Assembly: GCF_047124445.1 (NCBI RefSeq)
Contig: NZ_CP138921.1
Span: forward strand, 2,542,001 to 2,606,000
Reading direction: 5' to 3'
Length of the DNA stretch: 64,000 nt
Source: Shimia sp047124445
Lineage (GTDB): Bacteria; Pseudomonadota; Alphaproteobacteria; Rhodobacterales; Rhodobacteraceae
Shown here: positions 34,652-43,478 of the stretch, piece after piece
Numbering within the stretch: position 1 is the stretch's first letter
Layout: each line of letters begins with the position of its first letter
The notes under the pieces: model-generated
Databases searched by the model: none
The model's input: only the letters and a program-made list of their open reading frames with translations
What the model was told of the DNA's origin: nothing
Program-made: the position numbers and the translations under genes

Positions 34652-35293
34652 AGAAGAATCCCCAATAAATTTGCGTAGAAAGTAGTCGCCCGGGCGAAGG
34701 GTTCAAGAATACAGCTATTCTTTGAATTATAGGGTAGCGTCCTAAGTCAGCCAAGTCCTTGAATTTCTTCTTTCTGGGACCGTAGAACTTGGTGAGCGGC
34801 TCAGCATTAGGAGTTTTTCTGGCAAGGCTTGAATGGCCGCTTTGACTGTCTGACGCGGAATTTTCGCAGCCGCGGCGAATTTCCACTCTCCGCCCGAAGT
34901 GCTGGCATGTCTTGACCGCTTTGGGCTGCGCGCCGCCTGATGCGGTTGCAGCAACTGGGTTGCGGTATGACGCCTTAAAAGGGCTCAGTCCAGACCTTCG
35001 CTTCACGAGGCTTAGGCGACCGCAATGGATCGACGCAGTCAACCGTGTGGGAAAGGCTCTTTCGCGCAACTCCCGAGCTACTCAGCCAACCACCTGACAG
35101 GAAGTCCTAGCCAGTCTGGATCAAGCATATAGGGCATTGCCTAACCAATTCCGCTGGCCGGTTGCCTATCCTTATACAGGCGTGCCTATCTAGGACTACT
35201 CACTCTTCGATACGTCTCGGCATCGACTTTGCACACGAAGTCGTCGGCGCACTTTTGGGCCAACCGTAATCAACATGCCAGCAGAGAGCATCA
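34652..35293. other. Stretch without a supported gene
   Basis: Several short overlapping frames on both strands, none with a family motif, signal peptide or ribosome site. Probably decayed sequence between the DUF3604 and DUF2293-like genes. Confidence 0.5.
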
Positions 35294-35641
35294 ATGACAA
35301 AACACAGCTTCGACGCAGAAACTGCCCTCGCTTATCTCGCGTTAGAATATCCGTCTTGCCCTGAAGACCAAATTCCGATCCTCGTTCAGAAGCTGACCGC
35401 TCGTGAGTGGGAAAACGCGCCACTGCCCAAGGCTGCGGGCATCGTTGTCACGAACCACATCCGCCACAATCTGACGCCCTATGAAACTCTTTTGAAGCGA
35501 TAAAAACTGAGCCGCAGACAAGCGCGACTGTGGGTTTCCGAAGATGTGAACACAATGACCGCCGCATGGCGTCAAGGCGCGCCCATACCGCCGCTGAGAG
35601 CGCGCAGGAAGCGCGGTAAACGTAATTCTGCTCCTATCTAA
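35294..35641 (+). pseudogene. DUF2293-like gene interrupted by one in-frame stop
   Basis: A 69-codon frame ends at TAA (35501-35503), but the same frame continues without further stops for 45 codons to TAA at 35639-35641. The two parts join as one DUF2293-type sequence: IRHNLTPYETLLKR, stop, KLSRRQARLWVSEDVNTMTA, then a basic tail. No frameshift is involved, so a single base change explains it. The gene is either freshly broken or read through. Function of the family is unknown. Confidence 0.6.
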
Positions 35642-35790
35642 GCACACACTCCCAATTCGCTTCTAAGCGCACCTCAGCGCCCCTATGGCGCGTAATCGGA
35701 CGAGCCTCAGACCAAAGGCAAACGCCGAACCAGGACTTGTTTCTGCGCTCTATCACATCTCATCGAAACGACTTCACGAGGTGAAAGAGA

Positions 35791-36192
35791 ATGACCGCCA
35801 GCCCGACAGCAAAGATACTTGCCAACGCGATTGATGCATCAGAGTTGACACAAAGGGAAATTGCCGACCGGATCGGCATGAGGAACCCCAATGTCATCAG
35901 CATGATGAAGCAAGGAATCACGAGAGTCCCATTGAACCGGATTCCCGCACTTTCCGAAACACTGGAGATTAACGCACAGACATTCCTAATGACCGCCATC
36001 GAGGAATACCACCCCGGAACCCACGAGGTTCTGGTGGATGTTCTCGGATTGCCACTCAGCGACACTGAGATGAGGTTGCTTGGCCTTCTCCGAACGACCG
36101 AGGCAAGCGGCATAGTTGACGCAATTGGTCCGCTTTGGAGGTATCTGGAAACCTTACTGGAGGTGGCTTCAACAAACTCAAAGGCTGATTGA
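35791..36192 (+). CDS. XRE-type helix-turn-helix protein
   Basis: A 133-residue small DNA-binding protein. The helix-turn-helix lies at ELTQREIADRIGMRNPNVISMMKQGITRVP, near residues 18-47, with the rest a short all-helical tail. GAGGTGAAAGAG precedes the ATG. It resembles phage or plasmid regulators and may control island genes; no operon partner is seen. Confidence 0.8.
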   Translation: MTASPTAKILANAIDASELTQREIADRIGMRNPNVISMMKQGITRVPLNRIPALSETLEINAQTFLMTAIEEYHPGTHEVLVDVLGLPLSDTEMRLLGLLRTTEASGIVDAIGPLWRYLETLLEVASTNSKAD

Positions 36193-36430
36193 AGATTGGA
36201 GGGCTCCGGTCAATACGCGAGCAGCGCGGCTGTGGCGAAGCCACAGTATGTGCGTGCTCGCCTTATTACTAGTTACCCGCTATCAAGCTACTGAGCTACT
36301 TAATGTTACTTAGTTATGTTGTAAAGCTCCGGACGGCGAAGGCGTAACACATTGTTGCAAAAGTAGAAATCTTGCTTTCAAGCATCGCACTGGGTTCGTA
36401 CTGCCGCAGTAAAAGCATCGTAGCATCATA

Positions 36431-37273
36431 CTAAGCCGCTGTTTTTTCGAAACCTTTCCTAGGCTTCTTTTTAGTGGCCATGAAATCTCGCAAGATCGTA
36501 TCACAACGTTTCTTGACGCCAGATATGGTGGTTGGAGCGACAGCTCCCCCTTCGATCAACTCTGACCATTCAGAAGCAGAGCCTCCGGCATAACCAGCAC
36601 ACTTCGCAGCAAGCCAACGCTTCGGCCAAACGACCTCATTGCCCCTCCAAGCTGATGTAGTCGGCTGCTTGGCGCGGATGCCTTGCCTAAGGATGTCCAT
36701 CTGCTGACGGCGATCCCGCCACCAATATCGGACTTTCTGGCTCTGAATAGCCCTAAGTTGCATCTGAGCAATCAAGGGCAGCTCCAATATGTCCGCCGCT
36801 TTGTTGTCTGCGCTTCCGGCCGTGCCTGCGAAAAGAGAAGCCAATTCGAAATCAAGGTTTGGACCAAAAATACCGACCCAACGAGGTGGCAAATGGTGAG
36901 CAAAATCATCTTTGAAACCGCACTGACAATTCAACCATTCGAGATCCAGGACTTGGTGGTCGTTGCTAATCAGATTTTGATCATGTGACCTGTTGACCTT
37001 GTGTTTGCCGCCGCTCAAGGATGGCCTGAAACGCGGGGCAATGTGGCCGCGCCTGTTCAACGCGCGATTTAAAGCGATGTACTTGCCGCGGATATCATCA
37101 TAGCTATTCAAGCTGTTGGCCGCCATCTGTTGTGCGACCAGTGCTTCAAGCAATCGAACGAGCTCTTTCGGATCGGCTTTATCAACCGTGCTATTTGGCA
37201 GCTGCTTGTCCGAGAACCGATAGTTTTCTCCAAAAGATGTCGTAAGATGTGGGGTGCCTGTCTCTTCAGTCAT
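36431..37273 (-). CDS. Hypothetical protein
   Basis: About 280 residues with no family I recognise. It has a charged N-terminal half, a CQCGF pair near the middle and a lysine-rich C-terminus (ATKKKPRKGFEKTAA). The C-terminal part ISGVKKRCDTILRDFM could be a small helical DNA-contact region. The ATG at 37273 has GGAAC upstream; a GTG at 37288 is the other start. It is followed at 145 bases upstream by another unknown gene in the same direction. Coding is supported by length and codon pattern only. Confidence 0.55.
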   Translation of the reverse strand: MTEETGTPHLTTSFGENYRFSDKQLPNSTVDKADPKELVRLLEALVAQQMAANSLNSYDDIRGKYIALNRALNRRGHIAPRFRPSLSGGKHKVNRSHDQNLISNDHQVLDLEWLNCQCGFKDDFAHHLPPRWVGIFGPNLDFELASLFAGTAGSADNKAADILELPLIAQMQLRAIQSQKVRYWWRDRRQQMDILRQGIRAKQPTTSAWRGNEVVWPKRWLAAKCAGYAGGSASEWSELIEGGAVAPTTISGVKKRCDTILRDFMATKKKPRKGFEKTAA

Positions 37274-37418
37274 TATTGTTCCATTCACTCATTAGGTTAA
37301 GCAAACCAAGCTTGCTTGCCGCTCATCAGGAGCAATCAGTTTGGTGCGCCATAGGTTTCTGTTCGGAAGTTACGGACCCAGCCTTGAGGCTGAGCGGCCG
37401 ATTGACCCGATCCTGCTT

Positions 37419-37847
37419 TTATGTGGTCGCCGCCAACTCCAGGAGCACTTCGGCCAGATATTGGAGATCGATTGGATCAAACTCGAACACCTGCTCGAAA
37501 CTTTCTTCTTCAAGTCTCCGATCGGTTCTAAGCACACAACGGTATTGGACAGATCTATAGTCACGAGTGGGAGTGCCGATGGTCTGCAAGGATATCTTGC
37601 CCCCTACGCAAAGATGGAAAGACACCTCTTTGCATTCAAATCGCGCAGACGCTTCCCCTATAAACTCCGCGAATGGCCTGATTTCATCTGCCATCACGTC
37701 AATGAGTTCTATAGGCTCAAGATCCGAGAATTTGATCATGGCTGAAAGAAGGCAACCGGGATCACTGTTAGCTTCCAGCCTCACGCGGATTTTGCGCGGC
37801 TCTCGCCCTTTGGTTCGGTCAATGGCGGTTGCAATATGTGTTATCAT
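37419..37847 (-). CDS. Hypothetical protein
   Basis: A 142-residue acidic protein without a recognised family, signal peptide or membrane segment. AGGAGAAAGG precedes the ATG at a good distance, which supports translation. It has pairs of alternating beta-like stretches (RKIRVRLEAN, RSVQYRCVLRTDRR). It lies between two other unknown minus-strand island genes and may be co-regulated with them. Confidence 0.55.
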   Translation of the reverse strand: MITHIATAIDRTKGREPRKIRVRLEANSDPGCLLSAMIKFSDLEPIELIDVMADEIRPFAEFIGEASARFECKEVSFHLCVGGKISLQTIGTPTRDYRSVQYRCVLRTDRRLEEESFEQVFEFDPIDLQYLAEVLLELAATT

Positions 37848-38021
37848 TTAACCTTTCTCCTAGTATTAAGACGCACGTCACCATCGACGGCGGCAATGAA
37901 AAGCCACCGAGCTGGAAGCCCTTGGGCTTCAGTCCGGATCAATTTGTTAAAGACCGGTCGCCAAACGCGCTCACGACAGTTGCGTTTGGGGCAGCCGCAT
38001 TCTTAGATTCTCAGTCCGTGT

Positions 38022-38969
38022 TCAGTCTGAAAGTAGTCTTTCAATGGTGCTGACGTAGGCGGTTGGGTCTAGGCCAATGACAGAGGCGACTTTCTCCGCT
38101 TCACCCGGTTTTTCAACATCTGAACGCACCCATCGGCTAAATCTCTCAGGCTCCCAGCCAAGCCGCTGTGCTGCGGCTTCGGTAGTAGTGCTATTGCACC
38201 AAGCGAACACTCCGGCAAACGCAGCCGCCTTTTCTAAGCTACTCAACCTCTCGAGGTGCTTGTTGGCCCAATTTTGAGATATCCCACCTGGCTGAAAACC
38301 TCTTCGAGCAGCAAGCCACTCAAGGGAGTCCAGCGGATCGCCCATGACAAGATCCGATCGCTCTGCACTGCTTCCAATGACATACGATTTGATAGCCTTG
38401 TTCCCCTTCGGGCCAAAGTGGTTGCGAACTGATCGGAGGTTCATTTGCCCCAGTGCTGCTACATCAGCAGGAGTAAATCCGACTCCGATAACCGAGCTGC
38501 TATCCGTGACAAGCTCTTGAACCATTTCCGCCAGATCAAGTTTCGCTCTATATTGAGCCAACAATACTTGCAGAGCTCCTTCGGGATCCTGAAATAGGTA
38601 AGGCGCGTCATAGGCGCCAACGGAGTCACGGGGGATCGCGCGAATAAAGTAGTTTAAGTACTGCTCCGTCAAGAGGCGATTGTCACTTACATCGACGTCA
38701 TTGAGACGCTGATCTGGCAACACCAAGCGATGCGCTTTTTTGGCAACCTGGAAAAACTCAGTATTCTCGACATCAAAAGAATTCAGTGTGTCCCTGTCAT
38801 CAAGATTGTCCGCCAAAAGATAGCCTGGAGCTTCATCGATGCCGAGAACTGCCTTTGCCGCCGCCTCTCCACGCCCATCGGCGCCAGTAATTTGCCACAC
38901 TAGATCTGCAACCATTGCAAATCCGATGCGTATGTCCTGCTCAACTTGATGCCACGCCGGTGTTTTCAT
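38022..38969 (-). CDS. Hypothetical protein with possible C-terminal helix-turn-helix
   Basis: A 315-residue protein with no recognised family. A C-terminal segment (TEAAAQRLGWEPERFSRWVR) has helix-turn-helix character. GGAGATTGATTC precedes the ATG. Two strong inverted repeats lie immediately upstream (38985-39019 and 39031-39049), the usual position for an operator, so the gene is likely tightly regulated, perhaps by its own product. It is divergent from the ABC-3C operon region and might be its regulator; that is inference from position. Confidence 0.6.
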   Translation of the reverse strand: MKTPAWHQVEQDIRIGFAMVADLVWQITGADGRGEAAAKAVLGIDEAPGYLLADNLDDRDTLNSFDVENTEFFQVAKKAHRLVLPDQRLNDVDVSDNRLLTEQYLNYFIRAIPRDSVGAYDAPYLFQDPEGALQVLLAQYRAKLDLAEMVQELVTDSSSVIGVGFTPADVAALGQMNLRSVRNHFGPKGNKAIKSYVIGSSAERSDLVMGDPLDSLEWLAARRGFQPGGISQNWANKHLERLSSLEKAAAFAGVFAWCNSTTTEAAAQRLGWEPERFSRWVRSDVEKPGEAEKVASVIGLDPTAYVSTIERLLSD

Positions 38970-38984
38970 GAATCAATCTCCAAA

Positions 38985-39019
38985 CCCACTAAGTGATAGA
39001 TATCGCATCACTTAGTGGG
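38985..39019. promoter_or_regulatory. Long perfect inverted repeat (probable operator)
   Basis: Thirteen-base arms CCCACTAAGTGAT (38985-38997) and ATCACTTAGTGGG (39007-39019) around a nine-base spacer, 16 bases upstream of the start codon of the 38969 gene. Perfect arms this long are unlikely by chance. Confidence 0.7.
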
Positions 39020-39030
39020 ATGCAAGATAG

Positions 39031-39049
39031 ATGATATGATTTATATCAT
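39031..39049. promoter_or_regulatory. Second inverted repeat in the same gap
   Basis: ATGATAT and ATATCAT arms around a five-base centre (GATTT), 12 bases beyond the longer repeat. It may be a second operator or overlap a promoter; the region is AT-rich. Confidence 0.5.
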
Positions 39050-39223
39050 TTTTGCAAGCCATAGAACTGCACTCTACGCGAAATCAACCAACGCGAGCAA
39101 AAAGCGTCAGCGGCAAAACTAAAGGGCACGCGTGACCGAACGCACAAAGTGTCTAAAGAGTGGGTACTGTAAGAGAACCAATCTGCGTCTTATTGATCTG
39201 CTTCAGCAACTTTGGAGATAGAA

Positions 39224-39424
39224 ATGGCCAACATCGTGACGCTGAAAACCCTGTGCGAAATATTAAAGATTGATCCACGCGAAGCTCGAGAACGCCTGCG
39301 AGCTGCCGTCAGTGATGCTAAGGCAAACCCGGAACTGGCAAAGGCACGCAAGCCGCGCACTCCGTGGCAGTGGGTCAAGGGTTCAGCGATAAAAAAGAAG
39401 CGCGCAAAGCTCTTGGCTCTATGA
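39224..39424 (+). CDS. Small conserved basic protein
   Basis: A 66-residue lysine/arginine-rich protein (MANIVTLKTLCEILKIDPRE...). The N-terminal half looks like a short helical DNA-binding element, and the C-terminus is strongly basic (SAIKKKRAKLL). GGAG seven bases before the ATG at 39224 sets the start. It lies 31 bases before the ABC-3C operon and may be co-transcribed. Function unknown; a nucleic-acid-binding role is a guess from its charge. Confidence 0.6.
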   Translation: MANIVTLKTLCEILKIDPREARERLRAAVSDAKANPELAKARKPRTPWQWVKGSAIKKKRAKLLAL

Positions 39425-39455
39425 AGTAACTGACATCTTGCACAACATGTAGTAT

Positions 39456-40703
39456 ATGCGCATTGTCAGATCAAAATTGATCAACCTTCGCAGGTACTAC
39501 TTGTCTGATTTTCAATTGAATGAAATTTACACTCCTCCGAACGGCTTGCCCGCCGTGGATGTCGTTTTTATGCATGGTTTGGGTGATGCTTTCGAAAGCT
39601 GTTGGCAAAATCCATCAGGAGATTCCGGCGATGTATGGCCAGTTTGGTTGGCAGAGGCTTTTCCGGGAATCTCGATTTGGGGTTTGGACTACCCAACATC
39701 TAAATATAGCGCGCTTCTGAATAGTCCCGACCTTTCTCTCCTTACCGTAGCCGCGAGTCTTTCCGAGCTATTGCGTGCGAAAAAGATTGGCAGAAGCCCA
39801 ATGGTTCTTGTTTGCCATAGCCTCGGTGGAGTGATCGCCAAGGCTATGCTGCGCGTTTGCGAAAGCTCAACCACGCCTACAAAGAACGCAATTTTCGACA
39901 ACTGCAAAGGCGTGGTCTTCATAGCGAGTCCTCACAGCGGATCGCCGTTGGCTTCAATCTTGTCATTGATTCCCGGTGTTGCGTCAAAACAGACCACGGA
40001 GCTTAAGAAAGCCGGAGCCGTTTTGATGGACTTGAACACTTGGTACAAGAACAAAGCGCCGGGTTCCGGAATAAGATCCTGCGCATTTTATGAAACCGTG
40101 AATACAAACGGTACGATGGTGGTCGACGCTGGCTCTGCAAATCCGGGCGTACCTGACTGTGACCCCATCCCGGTTGACGCAAACCATCGAGACATCTGCA
40201 AGTTTAGCCAGAAGGACGAATTTGGCTACGTGTGTATCCAAAATTTCCTTGAGGAGCTGTTTGATTCTGAGGGTTTGGACGTAGATGACCATGTCTCTGT
40301 TGATGACCTCGAGTACTATATCAGTACGGTTAAGGGTGATCGACTTTCACTAGCTGAGAAGCTCGAAAAAGGAGGCAAGAGTGAACAGGAAATTGACGAC
40401 GCCGAGGCAGAGAAGGAACGAATCCATAAGATGGTAAGGCGAAATGCCATTTCCGGCAGCGCACGCCAAAAATATCGGCAATTTCTAAGCGAAGTTCTTA
40501 CGCTTTTTCGGGTTCATATTGCGCCCCTTATCCGTTCAGGTGCAGACGAAGTCATGGTGAATACAGCCATTCATTCGAAGCTTTTAACACCACTCAGCGA
40601 AAAGCAGGCATCGAATGACCTATTCAATATCGCGGACATCCACAGCGCAATCTACTATTTGACAGGCAACTGTCATATAAGCTGGACGAAGCCAAATGAT
40701 TAG
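39456..40703 (+). CDS. ABC-3C effector: alpha/beta hydrolase fused to a C-terminal domain
   Basis: A 415-residue protein. Residues ~30-265 form an alpha/beta hydrolase of the PGAP1/lipase type: oxyanion loop HGLGD (40-44), nucleophile Ser122 in CHSLGG and likely catalytic His244 in NHRDICKF. Residues ~325-411 form a helical C-terminal domain ending in IYYLTGNCHISW, the kind of domain that marks effectors of ABC three-component (ABC-3C) systems. The predicted effect is hydrolysis of an ester, perhaps a lipid, upon activation. It overlaps the next gene by eight bases. No clear ribosome site precedes the ATG, so the start is less sure. Confidence 0.75.
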   Translation: MRIVRSKLINLRRYYLSDFQLNEIYTPPNGLPAVDVVFMHGLGDAFESCWQNPSGDSGDVWPVWLAEAFPGISIWGLDYPTSKYSALLNSPDLSLLTVAASLSELLRAKKIGRSPMVLVCHSLGGVIAKAMLRVCESSTTPTKNAIFDNCKGVVFIASPHSGSPLASILSLIPGVASKQTTELKKAGAVLMDLNTWYKNKAPGSGIRSCAFYETVNTNGTMVVDAGSANPGVPDCDPIPVDANHRDICKFSQKDEFGYVCIQNFLEELFDSEGLDVDDHVSVDDLEYYISTVKGDRLSLAEKLEKGGKSEQEIDDAEAEKERIHKMVRRNAISGSARQKYRQFLSEVLTLFRVHIAPLIRSGADEVMVNTAIHSKLLTPLSEKQASNDLFNIADIHSAIYYLTGNCHISWTKPND

Positions 40704-41211
40704 AATTTGGCACCCAATGAGAGACCCTCATCATTGTAGTTTCAGGATGATGGCGTTGCGTTTGGCGACAACAAGGCAATTGTCTGTTCCAAGAGCATCC
40801 CTTCTCGATACTTTCTTACTTTTCCCGGAGTATTTGCACGAGCTTCAATACCAAGGGTTTGGTTCACTTCGGTCATCGCTACGAGACCTTGGCATTCCCA
40901 AACCGAGCGACAGTTTTGTCAGCCTTCCAGATATCCGGACAGTGTTTCGCGAATTGCAAGTCTTCCAAAAAGCAGCGCTACGCCAATTGGTGGCAAAGAA
41001 CATACTGTCAGCCGAGGCGTTTAAGGAGGGGAACCTCACGCTGTCTTCAAGAGGTATTCCAGGCGAGTTGAATCAGGTTTTGCAAGCGTTTGTGACTGAA
41101 AACTCGCGCCAGCTCTCTTTTGTCACTGACGGGCTGAGCGCAATACCATTGGATGGACCAACCGGTTTGCTCCGGCGAGCAAATTTGGAGTTGGGAGGAA
41201 GGTTTAGGTAA
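40696..41211 (+). CDS. ABC-3C middle component
   Basis: A 171-residue helical protein of no known enzymatic fold, between the hydrolase-effector gene (8-base overlap) and the SMC-like ATPase gene (1-base overlap, TAATG). Size, position and sequence type (SLLDTFLLFPEYLHE near the N-terminus and a C-terminal GPTGLLRRAN) fit the middle component of ABC-3C systems, thought to link the ATPase to the effector. A later ATG (MMALRLATT) is an alternative start. Identification rests mainly on the operon. Confidence 0.65.
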   Translation: MIRIWHPMRDPHHCSFRMMALRLATTRQLSVPRASLLDTFLLFPEYLHELQYQGFGSLRSSLRDLGIPKPSDSFVSLPDIRTVFRELQVFQKAALRQLVAKNILSAEAFKEGNLTLSSRGIPGELNQVLQAFVTENSRQLSFVTDGLSAIPLDGPTGLLRRANLELGGRFR

Positions 41212-43133
41212 TGTCGTCCATTCTCAAACTCAATCGCCTGATTGTAATGAAAGCTGGTCAGCGAGCCTTTGATCAGAAGTTTCACGCTGGCTTGAACATC
41301 ATTCACGGGTCTAACGGATCGGGAAAATCGTCAATACTAGATTTCATTTTCTTTGCCTTGGGAGGAAACCTAACCAAGTGGAAGCCCGTTGCCCAAAGGT
41401 GTGATACTGTCTTTGCTGAGGTTTCAGCCAACGGAACCAAACTCTCCCTTCGAAGAGACGTATCAACCGACAGCAATCGGCCCATGTTCATCTATTTCGG
41501 AGGTTTGCAGGACGGTCTTGAAGCCGCGGCGGACGGTTGGCAGAGGTATCCTTACACACGGAACGATCACTCCAAAACATTTAGTCAGGTTTTGTTTAGA
41601 GCCCTTGGTCTTCCGGAGATACCAGGAGATGAGGGTTCAAACATTACGATGCATCAAATTCTAAGACTGATGTACGTAGATCAGACCACGCCATTCCAAC
41701 GCATTTTCCGAAGCGAAGACTTTGATCCCCGAGACACTAGGGAAGCTGTATCCGAACTGCTTTGCGGGATCGGCAACAACCAGCTCTACTCGAAGCGTAT
41801 TGCTTTGCGAGAGAACCGAAAGATAGAAAGTGACCTCAACACGAAGCTCACAAATTTGTTGAGGGCCACTGCAAATCTGGGCGAAAACTTTAATGAGGGT
41901 GCGTTTGAAACCGAAAGGAGCAATCTGTCACAGCGAAGAGCGATGCTTCAAAAGGAGATTGAAGATCTCCACGGCGCAGACATAGACAGTTCTCAAATAG
42001 CAAAATCGGCTGAGAGCGAGCGTCGAAAGCTCTATGACAAAATAACCAAAGAGCGTGATAGGTTAGTGGGCATTGAGCGTGAAATTGCGTCATTGGATTT
42101 CGAGATCTCTGATAGTGACCAGTTTGTTAAACACCTTGAGCAGCTCCTGAAAGAGTTCGACAGAACCGCAGCAACATACATGGCGATTGGAGAAGTTCCC
42201 TTTGAGCTTTGTCCGGCATGCCTACAGCCGCTGACCGATACGTCTGACCACCAATGCCACCTATGCAAAGAAGAGCTTCCAAAAGAGGATAAAGACACAA
42301 AGCTCTTTGAACTCCGAATGGACATCGAAGGGCAAATCTCTGAGAGCTTGCGCCTACAAGAAAAGCGTATGGACAAGCTAAGCACCCTTAAGAAGGAAGC
42401 TACGCGCCTTAAGACAAGTATGTCGCGCCAGATGAAGCAATTCGACGAAGTCAGAAATGCTTCCGTCGATGGGCGAACCGCCCTGATTTCAGATAAAAGC
42501 CGCGAAATCGGAAAGATAGATTCCCGATTGGACGAGCTGAGCAAGCTGTCCAACCTTAGGCAGCAAATCAATGAGGTCAAAGAAGCAAAAGAGAACGCCT
42601 CTAGCGCGGTGGAAAGGCTAAGGAACGAAATTGAGGCATTGGAGCTGGCTCGGGACAAGCGCCGGCGGCAGGTGAAGACCCGCATCTCTGAGCAGACAAA
42701 GCGTGTTCTCGAGATGGACCTCGAAGAACACAATGATTTTGAAGAGCTTGAAAAGTTTGACTTCAGTTTTGAAGACGACTGGTTCGCGATCAACGGTGAT
42801 CCAAACATCACGACAAGTGCTAGTGGTATGGTTGTGGTTAAAAACAGTCTTTTCATCGGTTTGCTCCTGTCTTCACTACAGGATTTGCAAATGAGATACC
42901 CGAGAATGCTCTTGCTCGACAACGTGGAGGACAAGGGTATGGTAGGTGACCGGGTCAGGAACTTCCAAAAGGTGATTGCTGATCTCATGGATGAAGAAAG
43001 CGAACCGCATCAGATCATTTTGACGACCTCGACGCTAAATCCTGAACTAGAGCGCCAAGACTACATCGTTGGGCCTGAATACACCAAAGAGAATCGAACT
43101 CTCAATATTCAGACAAGCGCTTCTCGGTCTTAG
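41211..43133 (+). CDS. ABC-3C SMC-like ATPase
   Basis: A 640-residue SMC/RecN-like ABC ATPase. Walker A GSNGSGKSS lies at residues 33-41 and the Walker B-like RMLLLDNVEDKG near the C-terminus. Between them are two long coiled-coil arms interrupted by a Zn-hook-like CPAC...CHLC, reminiscent of Rad50. It would sense a nucleic-acid or other invasion signal and switch on the hydrolase. The base composition is visibly lower in GC than the flanking core genes. Rad50-like repair function is an alternative, but the operon argues for ABC-3C. Confidence 0.85.
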   Translation: MSSILKLNRLIVMKAGQRAFDQKFHAGLNIIHGSNGSGKSSILDFIFFALGGNLTKWKPVAQRCDTVFAEVSANGTKLSLRRDVSTDSNRPMFIYFGGLQDGLEAAADGWQRYPYTRNDHSKTFSQVLFRALGLPEIPGDEGSNITMHQILRLMYVDQTTPFQRIFRSEDFDPRDTREAVSELLCGIGNNQLYSKRIALRENRKIESDLNTKLTNLLRATANLGENFNEGAFETERSNLSQRRAMLQKEIEDLHGADIDSSQIAKSAESERRKLYDKITKERDRLVGIEREIASLDFEISDSDQFVKHLEQLLKEFDRTAATYMAIGEVPFELCPACLQPLTDTSDHQCHLCKEELPKEDKDTKLFELRMDIEGQISESLRLQEKRMDKLSTLKKEATRLKTSMSRQMKQFDEVRNASVDGRTALISDKSREIGKIDSRLDELSKLSNLRQQINEVKEAKENASSAVERLRNEIEALELARDKRRRQVKTRISEQTKRVLEMDLEEHNDFEELEKFDFSFEDDWFAINGDPNITTSASGMVVVKNSLFIGLLLSSLQDLQMRYPRMLLLDNVEDKGMVGDRVRNFQKVIADLMDEESEPHQIILTTSTLNPELERQDYIVGPEYTKENRTLNIQTSASRS

Positions 43134-43325
43134 ACTGCGGCACCCGCAGCATTCTTTCTCTTAATTTGGACTTGACCGACGCTCAGTCATGGAAATCTCG
43201 GAGCGCAATTTCGGATAAGATCAACAACTTTGTCGCCAACGCACCCATACGGCACCCAGCTCAGTTATGGTAAGAGCCGCACACACTGAAATGGCTATCA
43301 AGGTGTTGCTGCTATTAGGTTTAAA

Positions 43326-43400
43326 TGGTGCCCGGGGGCGGAATCGAACCACCGACACGAGGATTTTCAATCCACTGCTCTACCCCTGAGCTACCCGGGC
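43326..43400 (-). tRNA. tRNA-Phe (GAA)
   Basis: A complete cloverleaf on the minus strand. Acceptor arms GCCCGGG and CCCGGGC with discriminator A and encoded CCA pair over seven bases; the anticodon loop UUGAAAA gives GAA; the T arm is GGTTCGATTCC. Length is 75 bases with CCA. Its 3' 49 bases are repeated at 11457-11505, so it is the integration target of the island and remains intact. Confidence 0.95.
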
Positions 43401-43478
43401 ACGGGAAGGCGTCTCGCCTTGGGTGCAGGCCTTCTATGTCAGCCAATCGGGGCTGTCCAGAGGAAAAAGACAAAAAAG

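Larger units (their letters stand above)
11457..43374. mobile_element. tRNA-Phe genomic island carrying sox genes and an ABC-3C operon
   Basis: A 49-bp perfect direct repeat bounds this segment: 11457-11505 and 43326-43374. The right copy is the 3' part of an intact tRNA-Phe gene; the left is an isolated fragment with no 5' half. Element-plus-one-repeat length is 31,869 bases. Inside are a tyrosine integrase, a transposase remnant, a resolvase-like gene, broken genes and a full sox locus; outside lie an apparently intact sugar-sulfonate locus and the conserved yacG-to-murA block. This is the classic layout of integration at a tRNA 3' end. The integrase lies in the middle instead of next to a boundary, so the island may be composite. 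Confidence 0.8.

Noticed and set aside
34644..35069. 141-codon minus-strand open frame upstream of the DUF3604 gene
   Set aside because: Overlaps the DUF3604 start, low-complexity charged sequence and no family; treated as non-coding.
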